A stretch of DNA of 64,000 nt from CAZSRX01 sp964609675 [NCBI: uncultured Bacteroidota bacterium] (GTDB lineage: Bacteria > CLD3 > SB21). A program made the translations under genes and the position numbers. The notes under the pieces were generated by a model, which saw only the letters and a list, made by a program, of their open reading frames with translations, was not told the origin of the DNA and made no database searches. The number at the start of each line of letters is the position of its first letter. Within the stretch, counting starts at the first letter, position 1. Location of the stretch: assembly GCA_964609675.1 (NCBI GenBank), contig CAZSRX010000013.1:1-64000 (forward strand), given 5' to 3'. This document shows, one piece after another, positions 27,960-35,253 of this stretch.

Positions 27960-28706
27960 TTAGTTGGTTGTAAACGTACCGGTCTGCATCACGACGCCGG
28001 AGGGGCCGACAATCTCGGCTTTCCACTCGCCTTTCTGTCCGTTGATTTTCTTATAGGAATAGGTACGCATGGAATTATACTTGATATCCAGCGGTACTTC
28101 ACCCGCCGCTACATTGTTCAAATACCATTTCACGGTAATTTGCTGGCCTTCGCCGCCGGTAACACGCATCCAGCAGTACACCGCTTCGACGGACGCGTCA
28201 AATGTGGTCGCTTCGCCGACCACTTCGTTGTTTTCCACACCGGTACCGAATTTCATATCGACAACTTTAACCGTGCCGTCTGCAACGCCCGATACCGAGC
28301 CGCTGGTTGATTTGGCTCCGGAATCCGAACCTCCGGCCACGCTGAATTCACCAGACTGCAGTACTTTGCCGTCCTCGTCGACCACTTCCACTTTGTAATT
28401 ACCGCCGTTGCCGTAAATCGTCTTGAACCCATACGTTCTCATCGAATTATAGGTTATTTCCAACTGCACGGAGGACAAAAAAACGTCGTTGTTATACCAT
28501 TTCAGCGTAATCGTCTTGCCTTCGCCGTTGAGCACTTTCAGCCAACAATACACTTTTTCCACATCATTGGGAAACGTATTCGATTCTCCAACAATCTGAT
28601 TGTTTTCCACGCCGGTACCGAATTTCATCGCGTCAATTGTAATCTGCGCCTGGGCCATATTCGCCATAAAGATAAAAGCGAATAAAAATAACCCCATCTT
28701 TTTCAT
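27960..28706 (-). CDS. Secreted protein with two DUF2914-like domains
   Basis: 248 residues: signal peptide (1-20, ending MAQAQ), then two homologous domains (about 22-120 and 143-248) joined by a Gly/Ser-rich linker. Each repeat starts with MKFGTGVENN, continues with VYCW[LM][KR]V and ITLKWY/ITVKWY, and ends with YNSMRTY then a G-x-[YW]-K-[VA]-E-[VI] strand. This pattern matches DUF2914, a small beta-sandwich found in envelope proteins; the function is unknown. The two halves share about half their residues, so this is an internal duplication. It has its own terminator and a 375-base upstream spacer shared with the divergent aldehyde-oxidoreductase operon. Confidence 0.8.
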   Translation of the reverse strand: MKKMGLFLFAFIFMANMAQAQITIDAMKFGTGVENNQIVGESNTFPNDVEKVYCWLKVLNGEGKTITLKWYNNDVFLSSVQLEITYNSMRTYGFKTIYGNGGNYKVEVVDEDGKVLQSGEFSVAGGSDSGAKSTSGSVSGVADGTVKVVDMKFGTGVENNEVVGEATTFDASVEAVYCWMRVTGGEGQQITVKWYLNNVAAGEVPLDIKYNSMRTYSYKKINGQKGEWKAEIVGPSGVVMQTGTFTTN

Positions 28707-28865
28707 ACATCACCTCTTGTTTGGTTATCATGAATTATTGTTTAGATGACTTACTATAAACTATAAAGTTATTCAAAAATTTAAAAAAATCAAGATTTTT
28801 TTATAAATTTATAAATAACAAAATATTACCGTATTTATCCTTAATATTTCTACACCGTGAATGAA

Positions 28866-28928
28866 TTTTTATTTTATTCACATCTTTTTATTTTATTCAC
28901 ATCTTATTGTATGTATCTTATTGTATGT
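28866..28928. repeat. Two adjoining short tandem duplications
   Basis: A 19-base unit beginning TTTTTATTTTATTC occurs twice in perfect tandem (28866-28884 and 28885-28903). It adjoins a 14-base unit ATCTTATTGTATGT, also perfect in two copies (28901-28914 and 28915-28928). The block ends 65 bases upstream of the proposed -35 element of the AOR operon. Confidence 0.9.
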
Positions 28929-28992
28929 CCGAATTGGCATTGGGTTATTATTTTGTAAAAATTTTCAGGATATATGTCCTGTTTGTTTTCTC

Positions 28993-29022
28993 TTGACTTC
29001 GTTCTGTTTTTGATAGTATATT
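28993..29022 (+). promoter_or_regulatory. Probable promoter of the aldehyde-oxidoreductase operon
   Basis: TTGACT at 28993-28998 and TATATT at 29017-29022 with an 18-base spacer. The predicted transcript start is about 50 bases before the ferredoxin ATG at 29082. Confidence 0.5.
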
Positions 29023-29081
29023 TACGGGCCTTTTTATTACAGGCATCTATTAAATACCTAACATATTAAGGTTAAGAAAAA

Positions 29082-29465
29082 ATGCAGATTAAAGTAAACG
29101 CCGCGCAGTGTACCGGATGCCGGTTATGCGTTCAGATTTGCGCGATTGAAAAATTCAGTGAAGTCAACCCTAAAAAATCCCGACTGCGTGTTGACTCGTT
29201 TTTCCCTGAGCCCGGCACGTATCGCCCCGTGGTCTGCACGGAATGCGGCGCCTGCGCAGAAGCTTGTCCTACGGGAGCCATTCAGAAGAACGCCGAAGGA
29301 ATTCTTCAGGTTGTAGCCGACGCATGCACCGAATGCGGCGCCTGTATTACCGCCTGTCCCGAAGGCGTCATGATGCAGTGGAAGCAGGGAATACCCTATA
29401 AATGCGATTTTTGCTGGAAATGCACTGAGGTATGTAATACCGGCGCGTTAATTAAAGTACTATAA
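29082..29465 (+). CDS. Four-cluster [4Fe-4S] ferredoxin subunit of an AOR system
   Basis: 127 residues with four complete C-x2-C-x2-C-x3-C motifs: CTGCRLCVQIC, CTECGACAEAC, CTECGACITAC and CDFCWKCTEVC. This predicts four [4Fe-4S] clusters in a small HycB-like electron-transfer chain. The next gene, 10 bases downstream, is an aldehyde:ferredoxin oxidoreductase. From memory, the AorA subunit of the Aromatoleum AOR complex has the same design and forms an electron wire between the tungsten enzyme and its partner. I infer the same job here. It is the first gene of the operon and has no signal peptide, so it is cytoplasmic. Confidence 0.9.
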   Translation: MQIKVNAAQCTGCRLCVQICAIEKFSEVNPKKSRLRVDSFFPEPGTYRPVVCTECGACAEACPTGAIQKNAEGILQVVADACTECGACITACPEGVMMQWKQGIPYKCDFCWKCTEVCNTGALIKVL

Positions 29466-29475
29466 GGAGACGACC

Positions 29476-31404
29476 ATGATCTACGGTTTTGGCGGGCAGG
29501 AGGTCCGCATCAACGTATCCGATAAATCCGTTTCAAAAAATAATCTGAACCCGGATTTTGCACGACAGTGGCTTGGCGGCCGGGGTTTTATCTGCAAAGT
29601 GCTCTATGACGAGGTTCCGCGCTCGGTAAAGGCCTTCGATCCTGAAAATCTGCTCGTTGTGAGTCCCGGGATACTCTCCGGTCATTTTGCGCCGTCGGGC
29701 AGCAAGTGCTGCTTCGGAGCGGTGAGTCCTTTGTCCAACGGCCACGGTGATTCTACGGTTGGCGGGCATTTCGGACCGGAGTTGAAGTTCGCCGGCATAG
29801 ACCTGCTGATCATCAAAGGCATTGCGGAAACGCCAAGTTATATTTATATCGATGATGATACCATCGAAATCCGAGACGCCGCAAAATACTGGGGCAAGGG
29901 TTCGATGGACGCTGAAAAAATGCTGAAAGAGGATCTGGGCGAAGACTTTCAGATAGTGACCATTGGCCCGGCCGGCGAAAACTTAGTTACCTGCGCCTGT
30001 ATTTCGCATGATTACGGTCGGCAAGCGGGACGTTGCGGCGTGGGCGCGGTCATGGGTTCCAAGAAAATCAAAGCCATTGCCGTCCGCGGAACAAAATCAC
30101 TGCCGGTGTATGATTTACAGAAGACGAAGGAAGTGAATCTCGCAATTATTAAACGGACGAGCGTTCACCCGAATATGGAACCCTGGCAGAAATACGGCAC
30201 GGCCATGTTTGTCAGTTGGTCGAACAACAACGGCGTGTACCCTACCCGTAATTTTCAAACGACTTACATGGAAAACAACGAACAACTGGACGGTCCGGAA
30301 CTGGTGGACAAACTGCTGGTTAGCCATAAGGCCTGTTTCGGCTGTTGGATGAACTGCGGAAAATATTCCAAAGTTACTCTACCCGGAAAACCTACCGTTT
30401 ATGTCGAAGGGCCGGAATACGAGACGAACGCGCTGTGCGGCGGCAATTGCGGATTTGAACGGATTGATGAAGTCGCCTACAACAACTGGGTCTGCGACAA
30501 CCTTGGGCTGGATTCGATGACCGGCGGCGGGCTCGCGGCTTTTGCTATGGAATGTTATGAAAAGGGCCTGATCACCAAAGAACAGCTTGAAGGTCATGAG
30601 ATGCGGTGGGGCCATGTGGAAGATTTCGAGCATTTTCTGAATATGGTTACATACCGCCGCGGTATCGGCGACTGGTTTGCGGACGGGCTGGTGCCGGCGT
30701 CAAAAAAAATCGGCGGCGGCTCCGAGAAATTTGCCGTGCAGGTCAAAGGTCAGGGGATGAGCGGCTACGACGGCCGTTTTGCCCCGGCGATGCTTCTGGC
30801 TTATATGACCGCGGATATCGGCGCCCACCACAACCGCGCCTGGACCATCACCCTCGACGATGACATCGGCCGCGACGTCGTTAAAGGCAAGGCGAAACTC
30901 GTCGTGTATCTGCAGCACATCCGGCCGTTTTTCGATACCGTATCGGTTTGCCGGCTCTTTTGGGGCGAAGTGGACGTTACGCCGGAAGAACATATCGACG
31001 CGATCGTCATGGCCACGGGATGGAACGACTTCACGCTGGAGGAGGCCATGCGTACGTCCGAACGGATATGGAACCTAAACCGGGCGCATTTTCTTGAGCG
31101 CAACAGCGCGGTCAGTAAAAACGGCCGCACCTTTGATTATCCCAACGCCCGGTTCTATGAAGAAGCCGTGCCCACCGGCCCCGGCAAAGGCGCTAAACTC
31201 ACATTGGAACAATTAGACCTGATGCTCGACGAATATTACGAAGCGCGCGGATGGGGAAAAAACGGCAATCCTTCCCGGGAAGTGCTGACCGACCTTAATC
31301 TGACAGAGGTCGCGGCCAATCTCGAAAAAGCCGGAATGCTGGGAACCCTGATTTCCCCATTGCCCAAAGTACGCGGCGAACGTTACAAACCGAAGGCTTT
31401 CTGA
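29476..31404 (+). CDS. aor: Tungsten-type aldehyde:ferredoxin oxidoreductase
   Basis: 642 residues, standard AOR length. The N-terminal pterin-binding domain shows ARQWLGGRGF, the LVVSPGILSGHFAPSGSKC segment and STVGGHFGPELKFAGID; the cofactor/cluster loop is C-F-G-C-W-M-N-C, giving three closely spaced Cys of the [4Fe-4S] site, with a further Cys later in GGNCGFE. The C-terminal domain contains VKGQGMSGYDGRFAPAMLLAYMTADIGAHHNRAW. The enzyme oxidises aldehydes to carboxylates (or reduces acids) using a W- or Mo-bispterin. AAGGAG precedes the ATG, and the stop overlaps the next ATG as TGATG. The neighbours are a ferredoxin and MoaD/ThiF-like proteins, arguing for a dedicated AOR complex. Substrate unknown. 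Confidence 0.93.
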   Translation: MIYGFGGQEVRINVSDKSVSKNNLNPDFARQWLGGRGFICKVLYDEVPRSVKAFDPENLLVVSPGILSGHFAPSGSKCCFGAVSPLSNGHGDSTVGGHFGPELKFAGIDLLIIKGIAETPSYIYIDDDTIEIRDAAKYWGKGSMDAEKMLKEDLGEDFQIVTIGPAGENLVTCACISHDYGRQAGRCGVGAVMGSKKIKAIAVRGTKSLPVYDLQKTKEVNLAIIKRTSVHPNMEPWQKYGTAMFVSWSNNNGVYPTRNFQTTYMENNEQLDGPELVDKLLVSHKACFGCWMNCGKYSKVTLPGKPTVYVEGPEYETNALCGGNCGFERIDEVAYNNWVCDNLGLDSMTGGGLAAFAMECYEKGLITKEQLEGHEMRWGHVEDFEHFLNMVTYRRGIGDWFADGLVPASKKIGGGSEKFAVQVKGQGMSGYDGRFAPAMLLAYMTADIGAHHNRAWTITLDDDIGRDVVKGKAKLVVYLQHIRPFFDTVSVCRLFWGEVDVTPEEHIDAIVMATGWNDFTLEEAMRTSERIWNLNRAHFLERNSAVSKNGRTFDYPNARFYEEAVPTGPGKGAKLTLEQLDLMLDEYYEARGWGKNGNPSREVLTDLNLTEVAANLEKAGMLGTLISPLPKVRGERYKPKAF

Positions 31405-31643
31405 TGACCATCTATTTCAAGGGCGGCGGTCTGCTCAAAGAATACCTAAAACCCGACGTGGACGCCTACACACGTAAAGTCGAGACCACGCAGGGTAAAA
31501 CCATCAGAGAAATTATGGAACAGATTAACCTGAAACCCTCTCTGGTTTCCATGGCAATCCTTTCCGGCAAAGTAATACCCATGAGTTATATGCCTTCAGA
31601 GGGAGACATCATCACTCTTCGCCCGCCGGTACAGGGGGGATAA
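31404..31643 (+). CDS. MoaD/ThiS-like sulfur carrier
   Basis: 79 residues ending in PPVQGG. The ubiquitin-like carrier family is recognised by the C-terminal Gly-Gly, which an E1-like enzyme adenylates and converts to a thiocarboxylate, and by the segment GDIITLRPPVQGG. The ATG overlaps the AOR stop codon (TGATG), so translation is coupled. An E1-like ThiF/MoeB protein is encoded 55 bases downstream, and the two should work together. In the AOR context the likely role is sulfur delivery for the dithiolene of the metallopterin, as proposed for AorD in the Aromatoleum aor operon; this is inference. Confidence 0.85.
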   Translation: MTIYFKGGGLLKEYLKPDVDAYTRKVETTQGKTIREIMEQINLKPSLVSMAILSGKVIPMSYMPSEGDIITLRPPVQGG

Positions 31644-31698
31644 CTTACATTAAAATTTTAGTTAATTCTTTTAAGTGTGATTGTTTTAACCTCATAAA

Positions 31699-32409
31699 AT
31701 GCAGACCCGATACGCCAGACAAATTGCGATTCCCGGATGGGGTGAACAAGGTCAGAATACTTTGTCGAAATCCACGGTTGTGGTTGTCGGCGCCGGCGGG
31801 CTGGGATTCCCCGTACTGTCCTATCTGACGGCTGCCGGTGTGGGACGCATTGTTCTGTTTGAATATGACACGGTCAACGAAACCAATTTAAACCGGCAAT
31901 TACTTTATACGATGAACGCAATCGGCCAGCCGAAAGTTCAGAAGGCCATTCACCGTTTGACAGAAATGAATCCGCATGGGCAGATGATACCGGTGCCGGA
32001 GCCATTCAGTGATAATAACGCCGGACGTTACCTGCCTGACGCCGATCTGATCATTGACTGCGCGGATAATTACGAAACGCGTCTGGCCATCGCACGGGCC
32101 GCACACCGCTACCGTAAAACCATGGTCCATGGGGCTGTTGCGGGTTTTCTCGGCACCGTCGGTACATTCAACAGCGGATACGGACCTTGTTTTCAATGCG
32201 TATATCACGAAAAAACCGACGTTTCGCCCCCGCCCGTTTTCGGCGCCATGGCCGGTATCGTCGGCTCGATACAGGCCACAGAGGCCATTAAAATCCTGAT
32301 TAATTACGGTAACATCGTTTACAACCAAATTCTCACAATCGATATGGAAACCGGACAATTTGAACGGGTCATGATTTCCAAACGGGAGCCGTGTCCGGTA
32401 TGTTCGTAA
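31699..32409 (+). CDS. ThiF/MoeB/HesA-family E1-like adenylyltransferase
   Basis: 236 residues. The nucleotide-binding glycine loop VVVGAGGLGFPVLSYL, the NETNLNRQLL segment with the catalytic Arg, the Asp-containing DADLIIDCADNYETR, and a Cys4 zinc site (GPCFQC and the C-terminal CPVCS) are all visible. Such enzymes adenylate the C-terminal Gly-Gly of ThiS/MoaD-like carriers. The start RYARQIAIPGWGEQGQ is typical. The obvious partner is the sulfur carrier 55 bases upstream. I infer a locus-specific metallopterin-maturation enzyme, although a general MoeB or ThiF role cannot be excluded. Confidence 0.9.
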   Translation: MQTRYARQIAIPGWGEQGQNTLSKSTVVVVGAGGLGFPVLSYLTAAGVGRIVLFEYDTVNETNLNRQLLYTMNAIGQPKVQKAIHRLTEMNPHGQMIPVPEPFSDNNAGRYLPDADLIIDCADNYETRLAIARAAHRYRKTMVHGAVAGFLGTVGTFNSGYGPCFQCVYHEKTDVSPPPVFGAMAGIVGSIQATEAIKILINYGNIVYNQILTIDMETGQFERVMISKREPCPVCS

Positions 32410-32479
32410 AAATTATCCGACAAGATTTAAAAATGACACTTTGTTGGTATTCTTATTCACTTTACGCCGGGAGATAGCC

Positions 32480-33034
32480 ATGAACGTTAAAGGAACCGCA
32501 TTTATTTCACGCAAGGAACAAATCATTCACACATTCGGCCTTGAGAAATGGATTACCTTTTACAAGCATATCCAAAGTAAAGATACGTATTTTGGAACGG
32601 AACCTTCTCCGGTCGCCCTCATTCCAATAAAGTCTTTTTTGCTGATGAACGACGAAATAATTAATGAATTTTACGGCGGCAAGAATGATGTTTACTGGAT
32701 ATTCGGGGAGAAATCGGCGGCCTGGGCGCTAACAGAAGGTCCTTACAAAATATTTATGACGAGCAAAAATCTGAATTCATTCATCGACAAAACCATGCCC
32801 ATGGTCTGGTCTACGTATTATACCGAAGGGAAAATGTTCGGCGTTATCGATAAGAAAACGATTCATGTACACATACAGGGGATCACGACGCCGCATATCT
32901 ATTTTGAATATACCACAATGGGCTTTGTTAAAAAAGCTCTGGAATTGTACGGCCTTAAGAACGTGCGGCATGAATGCCTCAGCGGATATAGTTCAGGTAA
33001 AGAAGAAATACATTACTTGTTTCATTTTGAGTAA
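32480..33034 (+). CDS. Small protein of unknown function within the AOR locus
   Basis: 184 residues from the ATG at 32480, preceded by GGGAG at six bases; an in-frame ATG at 32441 would add 13 residues. I do not firmly recognise it. The start VKGTAFISRKEQIIHTFGLEKW, the central segment with NEFYGGKNDVYWIFGEKSA and the C-terminal HVHIQGI...HECLSGYSSGKEEIHYLFHFE are reminiscent of the DUF2378 / haem-NO-binding-like small sensor fold, with a late Cys-containing loop. It carries His residues and one Cys that might bind a ligand. It lies between the AOR maturation genes and a second AOR, so it may sense substrate or redox state for this pathway (inference). Confidence 0.65.
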   Translation: MNVKGTAFISRKEQIIHTFGLEKWITFYKHIQSKDTYFGTEPSPVALIPIKSFLLMNDEIINEFYGGKNDVYWIFGEKSAAWALTEGPYKIFMTSKNLNSFIDKTMPMVWSTYYTEGKMFGVIDKKTIHVHIQGITTPHIYFEYTTMGFVKKALELYGLKNVRHECLSGYSSGKEEIHYLFHFE

Positions 33035-33245
33035 TCGAACCTGACAGTCACGCTTTTACCGATGTTTTATCGGCCATAAACACCTTGCGGCCTCGTCGGC
33101 GCTGGAAGTCCATTGCGGGTAAAATAGCTTTTGTCTCTGAATAATTATGTTAATTATTTGATATTGAGTGTTTTTTTTATTAAAATAAAAATATACGCAA
33201 GTCTTAAAAAACCTGATTATAAATTAACTGTTAAGAGGCCGCATC

Positions 33246-35123
33246 ATGAAAGCGTCACAGAAGGTTTTATTTGTGGATGCATGGACGGGATACTACAAAG
33301 TTAAACGGTATCCTATCGGCGATTATTTCGGACCGGTGGACTTAGGCATTCACATATCGGATAATTATGACACTCTGAATTTCGGCGTGGGCCTGCTGGC
33401 CGGGTCGATTTTTCCCGGGTCAAACCGCCTGATTTTTTCCGGATTTTCCCCTTGCTGGCGGGGGTTCTATATATCCTCGATGGGCGGCGCCGGATTGGTC
33501 TTTGACAATCTCGGTATCAATATGGTCAGTCTCGTGCGGCGAGCTTCCAAACCGTCGATTCTCTACCTGAACCGTAATCACGGCGAGGAAATTGAGGTCG
33601 AATTACTGCCTGTGGATATCAACGAAATATGGAATTCCGGCCGCAAAGGCATCTACAGTCTGATGGATTACACTTACGAGAAATTCGGCGCACGGTATGA
33701 AAACGATCCGCGTATCTTAGCCACCGGGCCAAGCGCGATGAAGACAGATTTTGGTGCTATCGGGTCGGTGCCGATTGTCAAGAAAAAAATGACGTTCATT
33801 GACACGTGGGCGGGCCGCGGCGGCTTGGGCTCCAAGATGGTTCAGGACCATGGCATTGTCGCGATCATTTACGGCGGGACGTTCCTCGAAGAAGACTTCC
33901 GCGACCGTAAAGTGGCCGACGAATGGTTTGAGCATAAATACAATCAAAAACTCGCCGCCAAGGATTTTGAGAGCACAACCAAATACCGCTTTGACCCGAA
34001 ATTCGGCACGGGCGGCACGCTCGGCGTGAATTACGCCACGATCAAAGGGCGTATCATTGCATTTAATTACCGTTCTATATACGATACGGAAGAACAGCGG
34101 CTTTCGATGAACGAAAAATATATCCTGAACCATTACCTAAAGCAATTTAACGAGGAAACCATCGCCACCAAACAGCAGGCCACCTGCGGTGAGCCTTGCG
34201 CCGCCGTATGTAAAAAGATGCGGGGCGAATACAAGAAGGATTACGAGCCCTATCAGACCATGGGGCCTCTGTGCGGAATTTTCGATCAGCGGGCCGCAGA
34301 GAAGCTTAATCATTACTGCGACATGAATGGCTTCGACGCTATCAGCGGTGGCGGCGTTCTGGCATGGCTCATGGAACTTCTTCATGAAAACATGCTTACC
34401 AAAGAAGATCTTGGAGTGACCCGCATGCCCAAGTTCGATCTGGAAAATTTTGACGTGGTAAACGATTCCATGAACAACGCAGAACTGGGGGTCGAACTGA
34501 TCGACGCGATTCTCGAAAAGCGCGGTATTATTGACTTCTCCCAGGGCGTACGAAAATGGGCACGGAAAGTCCATAAGGATAAAGGCGTTAAAATCATCGA
34601 CCGGTTCGTCTATACCGCCTTCGGACGCAAGGGATGGATGGTGCCTAACCAGTACTGGACACCCGGAGCGCTCGCGCCCATGGCCATTATGGGTAAATAC
34701 TACATGCATTACGGCAACGACTTCCTGCCTCCCCGTGAGCTGGGACGCAAGTGTGCGGACCGGATGAAAAAAGAATTTTATCTGGACAATCTGGGGATAT
34801 GCCGCTTCCACCGCGGATGGGCTGAAGACATGGTTCCCGAAATCATCGAGTCGCTCTACCAGCAGAAAGAAAAATTCCTTTCAGCCATCACCGTGACGGC
34901 CAGCCGCATCAACAGCCGGAACGCCTCGGTATTCTGGGAATCGGAGCGCAACTTCGATTTTGTTCATACGTTCCTCAAACGTACAAAGGAAGTGGATAAA
35001 GTTAATCATCCGGAACTGGACCATTGGATTGCGGAATTCGACAAGAATAAACGCGAAGCGGGATTGAATTTCTGGTTTGAAATGCTAAAAGGCATTCACG
35101 AATCGCTCCGTGATTTCCAGTAG
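33246..35123 (+). CDS. Divergent second aldehyde:ferredoxin oxidoreductase family protein
   Basis: 625 residues, AOR-family in layout but distant from the enzyme at 29476. The pterin region shows GLLAGSIFPGSNRLIFSGFSP and SMGGAGLVFDNLGINM; the [4Fe-4S] loop reads C-G-E-P-C-A-A-V-C, i.e. C-x3-C-x3-C instead of C-x2-C-x3-C, with a later Cys in MGPLCGIFDQ. The C-terminal domain has MNGFDAISGGGVLAWLMELL and GKYYMHYGNDFLPPRELGRK. The altered spacing and the long lysine-rich insertions suggest a different substrate or partner. A 211-base spacer upstream may carry its own promoter, and a strong terminator follows, so it is the last gene of the locus. Confidence 0.85.
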   Translation: MKASQKVLFVDAWTGYYKVKRYPIGDYFGPVDLGIHISDNYDTLNFGVGLLAGSIFPGSNRLIFSGFSPCWRGFYISSMGGAGLVFDNLGINMVSLVRRASKPSILYLNRNHGEEIEVELLPVDINEIWNSGRKGIYSLMDYTYEKFGARYENDPRILATGPSAMKTDFGAIGSVPIVKKKMTFIDTWAGRGGLGSKMVQDHGIVAIIYGGTFLEEDFRDRKVADEWFEHKYNQKLAAKDFESTTKYRFDPKFGTGGTLGVNYATIKGRIIAFNYRSIYDTEEQRLSMNEKYILNHYLKQFNEETIATKQQATCGEPCAAVCKKMRGEYKKDYEPYQTMGPLCGIFDQRAAEKLNHYCDMNGFDAISGGGVLAWLMELLHENMLTKEDLGVTRMPKFDLENFDVVNDSMNNAELGVELIDAILEKRGIIDFSQGVRKWARKVHKDKGVKIIDRFVYTAFGRKGWMVPNQYWTPGALAPMAIMGKYYMHYGNDFLPPRELGRKCADRMKKEFYLDNLGICRFHRGWAEDMVPEIIESLYQQKEKFLSAITVTASRINSRNASVFWESERNFDFVHTFLKRTKEVDKVNHPELDHWIAEFDKNKREAGLNFWFEMLKGIHESLRDFQ

Positions 35124-35150
35124 CCGGTAAAACGGACATCATACTGACTA

Positions 35151-35181
35151 AAGCCTGCCTGTTGCTGAGGCAGGCTTTTTT
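35151..35181 (+). terminator. Rho-independent terminator after the second AOR gene
   Basis: Stem AAGCCTGCC / GGCAGGCTT with a nine-base loop followed by six T residues, 27 bases past the stop codon at 35123. It insulates polA from the AOR locus. Confidence 0.9.
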
Positions 35182-35194
35182 GTAAAAAAATCGC

Positions 35195-35223
35195 TTGTAT
35201 TTCAACGCAAGGGCGGTTATTAT
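35195..35223 (+). promoter_or_regulatory. polA: Possible promoter of polA
   Basis: TTGTAT at 35195-35200 and TATTAT at 35218-35223 with a 17-base spacer, directly after the upstream terminator and 30 bases before the polA ATG. Confidence 0.4.
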
Positions 35224-35253
35224 TAGCATCAATTTTTTAAAAACAGAACGGGT

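Larger units (their letters stand above)
28707..29081. other. Divergent AT-rich control region upstream of the AOR operon
   Basis: 375 bases between the DUF2914-like gene (minus) and the ferredoxin gene (plus). I see no coding frame. It is very AT-rich and contains two abutting perfect tandem duplications (28866-28928) and a sigma70-like promoter (28993-29022), both listed separately. Confidence 0.65.

Noticed and set aside
33035-33245. Possible molybdenum/tungsten cofactor riboswitch before the second AOR gene
   Set aside because: Several GGCC segments could pair, but I could not recover the Moco RNA consensus or a convincing multi-stem fold.
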